This document shows positions 6,260-15,273 of a DNA stretch of 17,889 nt, piece by piece (position 1 is the first letter of the stretch; each line of letters starts with the position of its first letter). The position numbers were made by a program, and so were the translations under genes. The DNA comes from Elusimicrobia bacterium RIFCSPLOWO2_12_FULL_59_9 (GTDB lineage Bacteria; Elusimicrobiota; Elusimicrobia; O2-12-FULL-59-9). The stretch covers positions 1 through 17,889 of the forward strand of contig MGUX01000013.1 of the NCBI GenBank assembly GCA_001800185.1, given 5' to 3'. Under the pieces are notes generated by a model. The model made no database searches and had not been told where the DNA came from. It saw only the letters and a list, made by a program, of their open reading frames with translations.

Positions 6260-9200
6260 CCCTTTCCGACATCGCCATAAAAAAGCCCGTGTTCGCGTGG
6301 ATGATCATGATCTCTCTGCTCCTTTTTGGGGCGATCAGTTTCCAGAGATTGGGGGTCTCCCAGAATCCGGACGTGGATTCTCCCGTGGTCAATGTGCGCC
6401 TCAACTGGGAAGGCGCCGCGCCGGAGGTCATCGAAAACGAAGTCATCGATCCGGTGGAAGAAGCGCTGATGACGGTGGAGGGAATCAAAAAGGTGCGCTC
6501 CACGTCGCGCTTCGGCTCCGCCACGCTCACCGCGGAATTTGACCTCGATAAGGACATCGACGCGGCCGTCCAGGAAATCCAAACCCGGCTGGCCCAGGCT
6601 CAACGCAACCTGCCCAGGGACTTGGACCCCCCCGTCATCCAGAAAGTCAATCCCGAAGACCAGCCGATCATGTGGGTCGGGGTGTCGGGAACCAGGCCCT
6701 ACAAAGAAATCTCGGCGTATGTGCGCGATCACCTGCTCGACCGCTTCCAAACCGTGCCGGGCGTCGGCGAGGTGACTTTGGGCGGTTTTGTGGAACCCAA
6801 CCTGCGCGTCTGGCTCAAGCGCGAAAAAATGCGCGACCTGCAAATTACGGTCGATGACGTGGTCGCGGCCATACAAGCCCAGCATTCGGAGCTGCCGGGG
6901 GGCGTCCTGCAAACCTCCCGGGAGGAACACAGCGTACGGGTCATGGGAGAAGCGGCCTCGGTCGAGGAATTCGGCAATATCACGATTCCCCAGAGAGTCG
7001 GCCAGGGCATGCTGTGGCAGACGATCCGCATCCAAGATATAGCCGACATCGAGGAGGGGCTGGCCGACGTCCGGCGCATCTCGCGCATCAACGGAGAAAC
7101 CTCGATAGGACTGGGCATACGCAAGCAGCGCGGAGGCAACTCCGTTGAAATCGCCCGGCAAATCAAGGAAAAAATCAGGCAAACCAGCCAGGAACTCCCC
7201 GAAGGCATAAAAATCGGCGTCAATTTCGACACCACCAAATTTATCGAAGACAACATCCACGAACTCATCCTGACTTTGGCCCTCGCCGTGCTGTTCACCT
7301 CCCTGGTGTGCTGGCTGTTTCTGGGCTCCTGGAGCTCCACGCTCAACGTCATTTTGGCCATTCCCACCGCCTTGGGCGGGACTTTGGTCGTCATGTACTT
7401 CATGGGATTTACGCTCAACACCATCACATTGATGGCCATCTCCCTGGTCATCGGCATCATCGTTGATGACGCCATCGTCGTGCTGGAAAACATCGCCCGC
7501 CATCGCGAGGCGGGGCTGTCTTTGATCGGCGCTGCGGTGCATGGGGCCAGAGAAATCTTGTTCTCGGTGGTCGTCATTTCCAGCGCCGTCATCGCCATAT
7601 TCCTCCCGGTCGCGTTCATGAAAGGGATCATCGGCAAATTTTTCTATGAGTTCGGGGTCACGATCTCCGTAGCCGTGGGGTTTTCCCTGCTGGAAGCCGT
7701 CACACTCGCGCCCATGCGCTGCAGCCAGTTCCTCCAAGTGGGCCACGACAGCCGCGTGGGAAAAACGGTGGACCGCTGCGTGCACGCCTTAGCGCAGGTT
7801 TATCGCGCGTCTCTGGAAACGGCGCTCAACCACCGTTGGAAGACGATCATCTCCGCCTTTCTCCTGTTCGCGGCTTCGCTGGCGATCGCCGGCAAGCTGC
7901 GCCGCGAAATGACTCCCGCCCAGGACCAGGGAACTTTCACCGTGCGTTTTCAGACTCCGCCCGGATCCTCGTTGGCGATGACCAATGAGGTATTCCGCAA
8001 GGCGGAGGCGTTTTTGAGCGGCCGCCCCGAGCTTGAAAAGTACTTCGGGACCGTCGGCGGATTTGGAGGCGGGGAAGTCAACACCGGCTTTATTTTCATT
8101 ACCATGAAGGATCCCGAAGCCAGGCCCCGCGCGCCCGGCGCCAACCGGCCGGTCACGCAGCAGGAGTTTATGTCCGTCCTGCGCAAAGCGCTGAGCCAAA
8201 TCCCGGGCATGCGCCGGGTCGCGCTCCAGGACCGCTCCCAGACCATCGCGACGGGCGGCGGACGGGGATTTCCTATCGAGCTTTCCGTGCATGGCCCCGA
8301 TTGGGAAAAGCTCGGAGAGTTCGCCGAAAAAATACGCGAGCGCCTGCTCGAGTCGGGCTTGGCCGTGGACGTGGACACCAGCTATCTCTTGGGCGTGCCG
8401 GAGGTGCGCATTTTCCCCGATCGCGAAAAAGCGGCCGCCCGGGGCGTGACCGTGGCCGCCATCGCCCGGACCATCAATTCCACCATCGGCGGGGTGCGCG
8501 TGGGCAAATACACCAAGGGCGGCCGGCGCTACGACATCCGCGTGAGCCTGACCGACAAAAACCGCGCCGGCGCCGGGGACATATCCTCCTTATGGGTCCG
8601 CAATGTCCGCGGAGAATTGGCGTCGCTTTCAGACGTCACCCAGATCCTGGCGCGGCCCACGTTATTGTCCATCCAACGCGAAAACCGCGAGCGCGCAGTC
8701 ACGGTATTCGGCAACGTGGTGCCGGGCAAATCGCAGGCGGACGCGCTCAATGAGGCCTACCGCATCGCGAAGGAAACCCTCCCGGACGGCTACCGCCTGG
8801 CCAGCACCGGCGGCGCCCAACAGTTTGAGGAGTCCTTTCGCGAGCTCGCCCTGGCGTTGGTTTTGGGAATCGCCATCGCCTATATGATTCTGGGCGCGCA
8901 GTTCAACAGCTTTATCCACCCGTTCACCATACTTTTGGCCCTTCCCTTCAGCGTGTCGGGCGCCTTGGCGGGGCTTTGGCTGGCCGGGCACTCGCTCAAT
9001 ATGATGAGCCTCATCGGCATTTTGCTGCTCATGGGCATCGTCAAGAAAAACTCCATCTTGCTGGTGGATTTCACCAACGCCAAGCGCCAAGCGGGGCTCG
9101 GCACGCGCGAAGCCTTGCTGGAAGCCTGCCCCCTTCGCCTGCGGCCGATTTTGATGACGTCTTTGGCCATCATCGCGGGCGCCATCCCGTCCGCGCTGAC

Positions 9201-9384
9201 TTTGGGACCCGGGGCCGAACTCCGCGCCCCCATGGGCACGGCGGTCATCGGCGGCACTTTCGTCTCCACCTTGATCACGCTCTACATCGTCCCCTGCGCG
9301 TATGCCCTCATGGCGCGCTTTGAGTCCAAAAGCCATGCGGCGCGAACCGCCGAGGTTTTGGAAGCCCTGCAGAAAAGAAACTGA
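6256..9384 (+). CDS. RND (HAE1-type) efflux pump inner-membrane protein
   Basis: A 1042-aa proton-driven exporter of the AcrB/MexF superfamily. The N-terminus IKKPVFAWMIMISLLLFGA is the first membrane helix. A large periplasmic porter loop (about 35-330) precedes a membrane bundle from about 335. The proton-relay acids are present in GIIVDDAIVVLENI (D404-D405, matching AcrB D407/D408), as is the lysine in GIVKKNSILLVDF (K931, matching K940). A second porter loop spans about 560-865, followed by the last helices, which include the RLRPILMTS motif. Length and both halves are complete, so the pump looks functional. The ATG overlaps the TolC stop by four bases. Substrate cannot be told from the sequence. 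Oddity: no membrane fusion (adaptor) protein gene is adjacent, although most RND operons carry one. Confidence 0.95.
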   Translation: MTLSDIAIKKPVFAWMIMISLLLFGAISFQRLGVSQNPDVDSPVVNVRLNWEGAAPEVIENEVIDPVEEALMTVEGIKKVRSTSRFGSATLTAEFDLDKDIDAAVQEIQTRLAQAQRNLPRDLDPPVIQKVNPEDQPIMWVGVSGTRPYKEISAYVRDHLLDRFQTVPGVGEVTLGGFVEPNLRVWLKREKMRDLQITVDDVVAAIQAQHSELPGGVLQTSREEHSVRVMGEAASVEEFGNITIPQRVGQGMLWQTIRIQDIADIEEGLADVRRISRINGETSIGLGIRKQRGGNSVEIARQIKEKIRQTSQELPEGIKIGVNFDTTKFIEDNIHELILTLALAVLFTSLVCWLFLGSWSSTLNVILAIPTALGGTLVVMYFMGFTLNTITLMAISLVIGIIVDDAIVVLENIARHREAGLSLIGAAVHGAREILFSVVVISSAVIAIFLPVAFMKGIIGKFFYEFGVTISVAVGFSLLEAVTLAPMRCSQFLQVGHDSRVGKTVDRCVHALAQVYRASLETALNHRWKTIISAFLLFAASLAIAGKLRREMTPAQDQGTFTVRFQTPPGSSLAMTNEVFRKAEAFLSGRPELEKYFGTVGGFGGGEVNTGFIFITMKDPEARPRAPGANRPVTQQEFMSVLRKALSQIPGMRRVALQDRSQTIATGGGRGFPIELSVHGPDWEKLGEFAEKIRERLLESGLAVDVDTSYLLGVPEVRIFPDREKAAARGVTVAAIARTINSTIGGVRVGKYTKGGRRYDIRVSLTDKNRAGAGDISSLWVRNVRGELASLSDVTQILARPTLLSIQRENRERAVTVFGNVVPGKSQADALNEAYRIAKETLPDGYRLASTGGAQQFEESFRELALALVLGIAIAYMILGAQFNSFIHPFTILLALPFSVSGALAGLWLAGHSLNMMSLIGILLLMGIVKKNSILLVDFTNAKRQAGLGTREALLEACPLRLRPILMTSLAIIAGAIPSALTLGPGAELRAPMGTAVIGGTFVSTLITLYIVPCAYALMARFESKSHAARTAEVLEALQKRN

Positions 9385-9387
9385 GAA

Positions 9388-10587
9388 ATGCCCTGCGCCG
9401 GCTTCGGCCCACGCCTCGCCGTCATGACGGTCCTGCTGCTCGCGCTGGGCGGCGGCGCCTGCCGCAAACACGGGCCCGCCCCAAAAGTCCGTTATATCGG
9501 CGATTTGATCGGCAAAGACGGCAACGGCGCCCATGTGCTCAGCCAGGACGGCGCCTATTCCATCGACCTGGGCGGCGGTTCCGTGTGGATTTTCATGGAC
9601 ACTTTCTATGGAACGCGCAAGGCCAACGGCGAAGCCGACATCAAGGGCGCCGTCTCCAGCAACGCGGCCTGGACCGAGGACCGGGACGCCTCAGACGGCA
9701 TCTCCGGCCTGCGGCATTTGCGCGACGCCCACGGAAACGCGGCGCAAGCCGTGCGCGACACGGTCTCGGGCAGCCCCCTGCGCAGCGCTCCGGGGACCCG
9801 GTTGCGCCGATGGCGCAGCGGCCCCCTGCGCAGTGCTCCGGGGACCCGGTTGCGCCGGTGGCGCGGCGGCCCGGGCAAGCCGGCGCTTTGGCCGCACCAC
9901 GGCGTCAACATCGGGAAAAAGACATACGTTTTCTATTCGATCCAGGAACGCGCCGGCTCCAAAGACGGCGAGCTTCGCCACGCCGGCCAGGGGTTGGCCG
10001 TCGCATCGAAAGCCGGGGCCCACTTTCTGCCAATCTCCCTCCGGGGCCGGCATGCCTTCTGGGGCCGCTCCCAGCCCCGCTTCGGAGCGGCGGTTCTGAG
10101 CGGCAAAGACGGCTGGATTTATGCCTACGGCCGGGACGAGAACGTCCACGACAAGGCGGGATTTAAGCTCGCTCGCGTCCGGCCGGAAAACATTGAGAAC
10201 CCGGAACGCTATGAATACTTCGCCGGAGCGGGGCCGGAGCCGTCCTGGACGCCGGATCTCTCCGGCGCCGAAAGCCTCCTCGATGACGGTCCGCCCGAGG
10301 TTTCAGCGTCCTTCAACGCCTACCTCGGCAAATATCTCATGCTCTACAGCCGGTACCTGGAACAGGATGTGGCCGTACGGACATCGGCGCAGCCGTGGGG
10401 GCCTTGGTCCAAACCTTCCATCGTCTACCGCTGTCCTACCGCCGAAAACGCCGCGCAGGGGGTTTCCTGCTATGCGGGCAAGGAGCACCCTCAGTACGCG
10501 CGCGAGGGCGGGCGGGTCGTCTACTTCACCTTGGTCGATGGCCGGGTCTTCGGCGGGCTCCCTAAAATTTACGAGTTGGAGTTTTGA
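9388..10587 (+). CDS. DUF4185-like beta-propeller lipoprotein
   Basis: A 399-aa exported protein starting 3 bases after the pump's stop. Residues 1-25 are a hydrophobic signal (LAVMTVLLLALGGGAC) ending in a Cys that may be lipidated, although Gly at -3 is atypical; an in-frame ATG at 9424 is an alternative start. The mature part opens with DGAYSIDLGGGSVWIFMDTFYG, which strongly resembles the start of DUF4185/GH-like five-bladed beta-propellers (D-G-x-Y-S...L-W-x-F-x-D-T-F). Later blade-like pieces include GKKTYVFYSIQE, GKDGWIYAYGRDE, YLGKYLMLYSRY and GRVVYFTLVDGRV. Such proteins are presumed to bind or cleave surface sugars, but no catalytic residue can be assigned. Residues about 129-161 are a duplicated, very basic repeat (LRSAPGTRLRRWR twice) that looks like an insertion between blades. 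A strong terminator follows. Confidence 0.75.
   Translation: MPCAGFGPRLAVMTVLLLALGGGACRKHGPAPKVRYIGDLIGKDGNGAHVLSQDGAYSIDLGGGSVWIFMDTFYGTRKANGEADIKGAVSSNAAWTEDRDASDGISGLRHLRDAHGNAAQAVRDTVSGSPLRSAPGTRLRRWRSGPLRSAPGTRLRRWRGGPGKPALWPHHGVNIGKKTYVFYSIQERAGSKDGELRHAGQGLAVASKAGAHFLPISLRGRHAFWGRSQPRFGAAVLSGKDGWIYAYGRDENVHDKAGFKLARVRPENIENPERYEYFAGAGPEPSWTPDLSGAESLLDDGPPEVSASFNAYLGKYLMLYSRYLEQDVAVRTSAQPWGPWSKPSIVYRCPTAENAAQGVSCYAGKEHPQYAREGGRVVYFTLVDGRVFGGLPKIYELEF
9773..9868 (+). repeat. Two tandem 48-bp palindrome-rich repeats inside a coding sequence
   Basis: Units 9773-9820 and 9821-9868 differ at 3 of 48 positions. Because 48 is divisible by 3, each adds 16 codons in frame. Each unit packs three short palindromes: CTGCGCAG (9778-9785 in unit 1), CCGGG-GA-CCCGG (9790-9801) and TGCGCC-GAT-GGCGCA (9803-9817); in unit 2 the last becomes GCGCC-GGT-GGCGC. 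The pattern resembles coding palindromic elements such as those described in Rickettsia, although I do not recognise the sequence. Confidence 0.85.
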
Positions 10588-10588
10588 G

Positions 10589-10628
10589 GCGTCCCCCGCG
10601 CCGCGTTGCATGCTGGGGACGCATTTTT
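10589..10628 (+). terminator. Rho-independent terminator after the DUF4185-like gene
   Basis: A perfect 8-bp stem GCGTCCCC (10589-10596) / GGGGACGC (10615-10622) with an 18-base loop is followed by ATTTTT (10623-10628). It begins 2 bases after the stop codon. It should end the TolC-RND-lipoprotein transcript. Confidence 0.85.
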
Positions 10629-10632
10629 GAAA

Positions 10633-10641
10633 TGTTATAAT
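10633..10641 (+). promoter_or_regulatory. Extended -10 promoter upstream of accC
   Basis: TGTTATAAT matches the extended -10 consensus TGnTATAAT exactly. Transcription would start near 10648, giving a leader of under 20 bases before the ATG at 10666. No clear -35 is visible, which extended -10 promoters tolerate. Its position right after a terminator supports a new transcription unit here. Confidence 0.65.
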
Positions 10642-10665
10642 TGAAGCCTGGTTTTTAAATAAGCG

Positions 10666-12039
10666 ATGCCCATGTTTAAAAAAGTTCTGATCGCCAACCG
10701 CGGGGAGATCGCCCTGCGCGTCGTCCGCGCCTGCCGCGAGATGGGCATCCGTTCGGCCGCCGTCTACTCGGAAGCCGACCGCGAAGCGGCGCACGTGCGC
10801 CTGGCCGATGAAGCCGTCTGCATCGGCCCCGCCAGCTCCGCGCGCAGCTACTTAAACCAGCCAAACATCCTCGTGGCCGCCAAAATCCTCGGGGCCGGCG
10901 CGGTTCATCCGGGCTACGGTTTTTTGGCCGAAAACGCCGGCTTCGCCGAGCGCTGCGCCGCCGAAGGCCTCGTTTTCATCGGCCCCGGAGCGAAGGCCAT
11001 CCGCCGCTTGGGCGATAAAGCCGCGGCCCGCGCTCTGGCCAAAAAATGCGGCGTGCCCGTGATTCCGGGCACGGAAGGCTGCGTCCGCGGCAAAGCGGCG
11101 CTTGCGGCGGCGCGCCGCATCGGATTTCCGGTGATGATCAAGGCCGCGTTGGGCGGCGGCGGCAAAGGGCTGCGCTTGGCGCGCCGGGCCTCCGCATTTG
11201 AAAGGGAGCTGGCCCTGGCCCAAAACGAAGCCCGCGCCGCTTTCGGCGACGACTCGGTTTATATCGAAAAGCTCATCGAAAAGCCGCGGCACGTGGAGGT
11301 CCAGATCGCCCGCGACCGCTTCGGCAATGCCGCCGCTTTCCCGGAGCGCGACTGCTCGGTCCAGAGGCGGCACCAAAAGCTCGTGGAGGAATCCCCCTCG
11401 CCGGCGGTGGATGAGGCGCTGCGCTCCCGGCTGATGGAGGCCGCCCTCAAGCTGGCCCACGCCGCCGATTATCAAAATTTTGGGACGGTTGAATTTCTGC
11501 TGACGCCCGACAAAAAATTTTATTTCATCGAGGTCAACGCCCGCCTTCAGGTGGAGCATCCGGTGACCGAGGCGGTCACCGGCATCGACGCCGTGCGCGA
11601 GCAAATTCGCATCGCGATGGGGGAAAAACTCAGCTTCAGCCCGGCGCAAGCCCGGCAAATTCTCGGCCACGCCATCGAGCACCGCATCAACGCCGAAGAC
11701 CCGGAGCGCGGCTTTGCTCCCAGCCCCGGCGCCGTCACGACCTGGATCACGCCCGGTGGTCCGGGGGTGCGCTTGGACACGCACGTCTACGGCGGCTACA
11801 GCGTCCCGAGCACCTATGACAGCCTCCTGGGCAAGCTCATCATCCATGCCCCCGACCGCGACCGGGCCATCGCCCGCGGCCGGCGCGCCCTGGGGGAGTT
11901 TTGCGTCGCCGGAATCAGCACGACCATCGATTTTCACAAAAAGCTCCTGGAAAACCGGGAGTTTCGCTCCGGACAAATCGACACGGGTTTTCTGGAGCGC
12001 TTCCTTTCGGAGGGAAAGCATGAAAAAAACCATCGCTGA
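10666..12039 (+). CDS. accC: Biotin carboxylase (acetyl-CoA carboxylase subunit type)
   Basis: A 457-aa ATP-grasp enzyme that carboxylates biotin on a carrier protein using ATP and bicarbonate, the first half-reaction of acetyl-CoA carboxylase (malonyl-CoA for fatty acids). Signatures: the N-terminal KKVLIANRGEIALR fold; GYGFLAEN; the ATP-binding lysine and glycine loop KAALGGGGKGLR (K159); and the active-site segment FIEVNARLQVEHPVTE with E289, N291 and R293, the counterparts of E. coli E288, N290 and R292. Its length is close to E. coli AccC (449 aa). The ATG at 10672 (third codon, MFKKVLIAN) aligns better with the family and may be the true start; neither has a good Shine-Dalgarno. The usual partner accB (biotin carrier) is not adjacent. 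It could instead serve a propionyl-CoA or other acyl-CoA carboxylase. The 3' end overlaps gmhA by 20 bases. Confidence 0.92.
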   Translation: MPMFKKVLIANRGEIALRVVRACREMGIRSAAVYSEADREAAHVRLADEAVCIGPASSARSYLNQPNILVAAKILGAGAVHPGYGFLAENAGFAERCAAEGLVFIGPGAKAIRRLGDKAAARALAKKCGVPVIPGTEGCVRGKAALAAARRIGFPVMIKAALGGGGKGLRLARRASAFERELALAQNEARAAFGDDSVYIEKLIEKPRHVEVQIARDRFGNAAAFPERDCSVQRRHQKLVEESPSPAVDEALRSRLMEAALKLAHAADYQNFGTVEFLLTPDKKFYFIEVNARLQVEHPVTEAVTGIDAVREQIRIAMGEKLSFSPAQARQILGHAIEHRINAEDPERGFAPSPGAVTTWITPGGPGVRLDTHVYGGYSVPSTYDSLLGKLIIHAPDRDRAIARGRRALGEFCVAGISTTIDFHKKLLENREFRSGQIDTGFLERFLSEGKHEKNHR

Positions 12040-12604
12040 GCAGTTTCAAGACAGCGCGCAGACTTTGGGCCGGATGGTCCAGCAGGCCGAGCAGGTTCAA
12101 ACCGCCGCGCAGTGGATGATCGACGCCTATAAGAAGGGCCATAAAATCCTCGTGTTCGGCAACGGCGGCAGCGCCGCCGATTCCCAGCACTTCGCCGACG
12201 AGCTGGTGGGGCGCTTTGAAAGAAACCGTCCGCCGCTTTCCGCCCTGGCCTTGACCGTCAACTCCTCGGATTTGACCTCCATCGGCAACGACTTCGGCTA
12301 CGACCAGGTTTTCGCCAGACAACTGGAAGCCCACGCCAAGCCAGGAGACATCGTCGTCGCCATTTCCACCAGCGGTAATTCCCCCAACGTTCTCGCCGCG
12401 CTGCAAACGGCCAAAAGGCTTTCCCTTAAAACCGTCGGCTTGTCGGGCAAGACCGGCGGCCAGGTGAAAACGCTGGTTGATCTGTGCATCTGCGTGCCGA
12501 GCACGACGGTGGCCCGAATTCAAGAGGCCCATATCACCACCATTCAAATCATCTGCGGCCTGATAGAATCGGCTCTTTTTCCGGACGCGCCGAAAGCGCA
12601 TTAA
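12020..12604 (+). CDS. gmhA: Sedoheptulose-7-phosphate isomerase (phosphoheptose isomerase)
   Basis: A 194-aa cytoplasmic SIS-domain enzyme that converts sedoheptulose 7-phosphate to D-glycero-D-manno-heptose 7-phosphate, the first step of ADP-heptose synthesis for the LPS inner core. Signatures: VFGNGGSAADSQHFADELVGRF (catalytic E61), the phosphate-binding ISTSGNSPNV loop (S116-S121), and EAHITTIQIICGLIE carrying the catalytic-position H171. Its length matches E. coli GmhA (192 aa). The ATG at 12020 is chosen because a strong Shine-Dalgarno GGAGGG lies 5 bases upstream, inside the end of accC. The 20-base overlap implies translational coupling with accC. The other heptose genes (hldE, gmhB, hldD) are not in the window. 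Confidence 0.93.
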   Translation: MKKTIAEQFQDSAQTLGRMVQQAEQVQTAAQWMIDAYKKGHKILVFGNGGSAADSQHFADELVGRFERNRPPLSALALTVNSSDLTSIGNDFGYDQVFARQLEAHAKPGDIVVAISTSGNSPNVLAALQTAKRLSLKTVGLSGKTGGQVKTLVDLCICVPSTTVARIQEAHITTIQIICGLIESALFPDAPKAH

Positions 12605-12608
12605 AGAG

Positions 12609-12733
12609 AGTGATCGAGTGATCAAGTGGTCTAGTGATCAAGTAAACGAGCCGGCCCGCAAACGCATGGGCGGCATGGTGGAACGCTATTGCTCGCGGAC
12701 TGGACCGCTTGACCACTGGACCACTCGATCACT
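12609..12733. repeat. 125-bp inverted repeat made of degenerate 8-bp units
   Basis: The left arm (12609-12643) reads as four tandem octamers AGTGATCG, AGTGATCA, AGTGGTCT, AGTGATCA plus AGT. The right arm read on the minus strand (12733-12702) is AGTGATCG, AGTGGTCC, AGTGGTCA, AGCGGTCC. The arms pair over 32 bases with 6 mismatches. Inside, CGAGC (12647-12651) pairs with GCTCG (12691-12695), so the structure is nested. It fills nearly the whole gap between the gmhA stop (12604) and the typA start (12746). It carries no ORF and no T-run, so it looks like a small non-autonomous or hairpin-forming repeat. Confidence 0.85.
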
Positions 12734-12745
12734 TTCCCTCATCCT

Positions 12746-14556
<1,811 letters not shown>

Positions 14557-14560
<4 letters not shown>

Positions 14561-15261
14561 TCCCGGCCATGCCCCGCCCTTCCGCCTCTCATAACGGCCA
14601 CCGCCAAAGGCTCCGGCGAAGATTCAAGCAGGCCTCGCTCGACAGCTTCCAGGACTACGAGATTTTGGAGCTCCTCTTGACTTTCAGCGTGCCGCGCAAG
14701 GACACCAAGGCGGCGGCCAAGGACCTGCTCAGGCGCCATAAAGGCCTGGCCAAAGTCCTGGACGCCGACGAAAGCGAGCTTCTTAAAACGGCCGGCATCG
14801 GCCCCCGCTCGGCGCTGCTGCTCTCCCTGGTCAAGCAAGCCTGCGCCGCCTACTTAAGAAGCCGCCTCCATCGCCGCGACATCGTCGAAAGCCCGCAGGC
14901 GGCCATCGACTATTGCCGCATGGCTCTGGCCGGAAAAACGCACGAGGTGATCCTGGCGCTCTTCGTCGACACCCGCAACCGCGTCATCGCCGACAAAATT
15001 CTCTTCGAGGGGACCCTGGATCAATCCGCGGTCTACCCCCGGCGCATAATCGAGGAAGCCCTGAGCCTTCACGCCTCCGGTTTTCTGCTGGTCCACAACC
15101 ACCCGAGCGGAAATCCCTCGCCCTCTCCCGAAGACGGCCGCCTGACCCAAAGCCTCCTGGAAGCGGCCCAAACCCTGGATATCCGGTTTTTGGACCACCT
15201 CATCGTCGCCCGCGGCGGCTATCACAGCTTCCGGGAAGCGGGTTTCTTCGGAAAGAAATAA
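14557..15261 (+). CDS. radC: RadC family JAB/MPN-domain protein
   Basis: A 234-aa RadC. The N-terminal part holds a helix-hairpin-helix-like DNA-binding segment (LLKTAGIGPRSALLL, 76-90). The C-terminal part is the RadC/JAB domain with the metal motif H180-N-H182-PSG and D193 (HxH followed by D after 10 residues), plus FEGTLDQSAVYPRRIIEEAL. The name comes from an E. coli DNA-repair phenotype that was later disputed; biochemical function is unsettled. The ATG overlaps the typA stop by four bases (ATGA), implying coupled translation; an in-frame ATG at 14569 is an alternative start. The gene ends 12 bases from the converging regulator. An AT-rich 6-bp inverted repeat (15243-15258) at its end is too weak to call a terminator. 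Confidence 0.92.
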
Positions 15262-15273
15262 CCCGCCGGCGCT

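Noticed and set aside
6184..7785. 533-codon open frame on the minus strand opposite the RND pump, rich in His, Asp and Gly
   Set aside because: It is antisense to a clearly conserved RND gene. Its His/Asp-rich composition is what the complementary frame of GC-rich codons gives, and it shows no family motif.
10852..12033. 393-codon minus-strand open frame opposite accC
   Set aside because: Shadow of the conserved biotin carboxylase gene; no domain-like sequence and no ribosome binding site.
12609..12733. Possible CRISPR-like or terminator interpretation of the octamer repeats
   Set aside because: The units are 8 bp with no spacers and the arms are inverted, so it is not CRISPR. No T-run follows, so it is not a standard intrinsic terminator.
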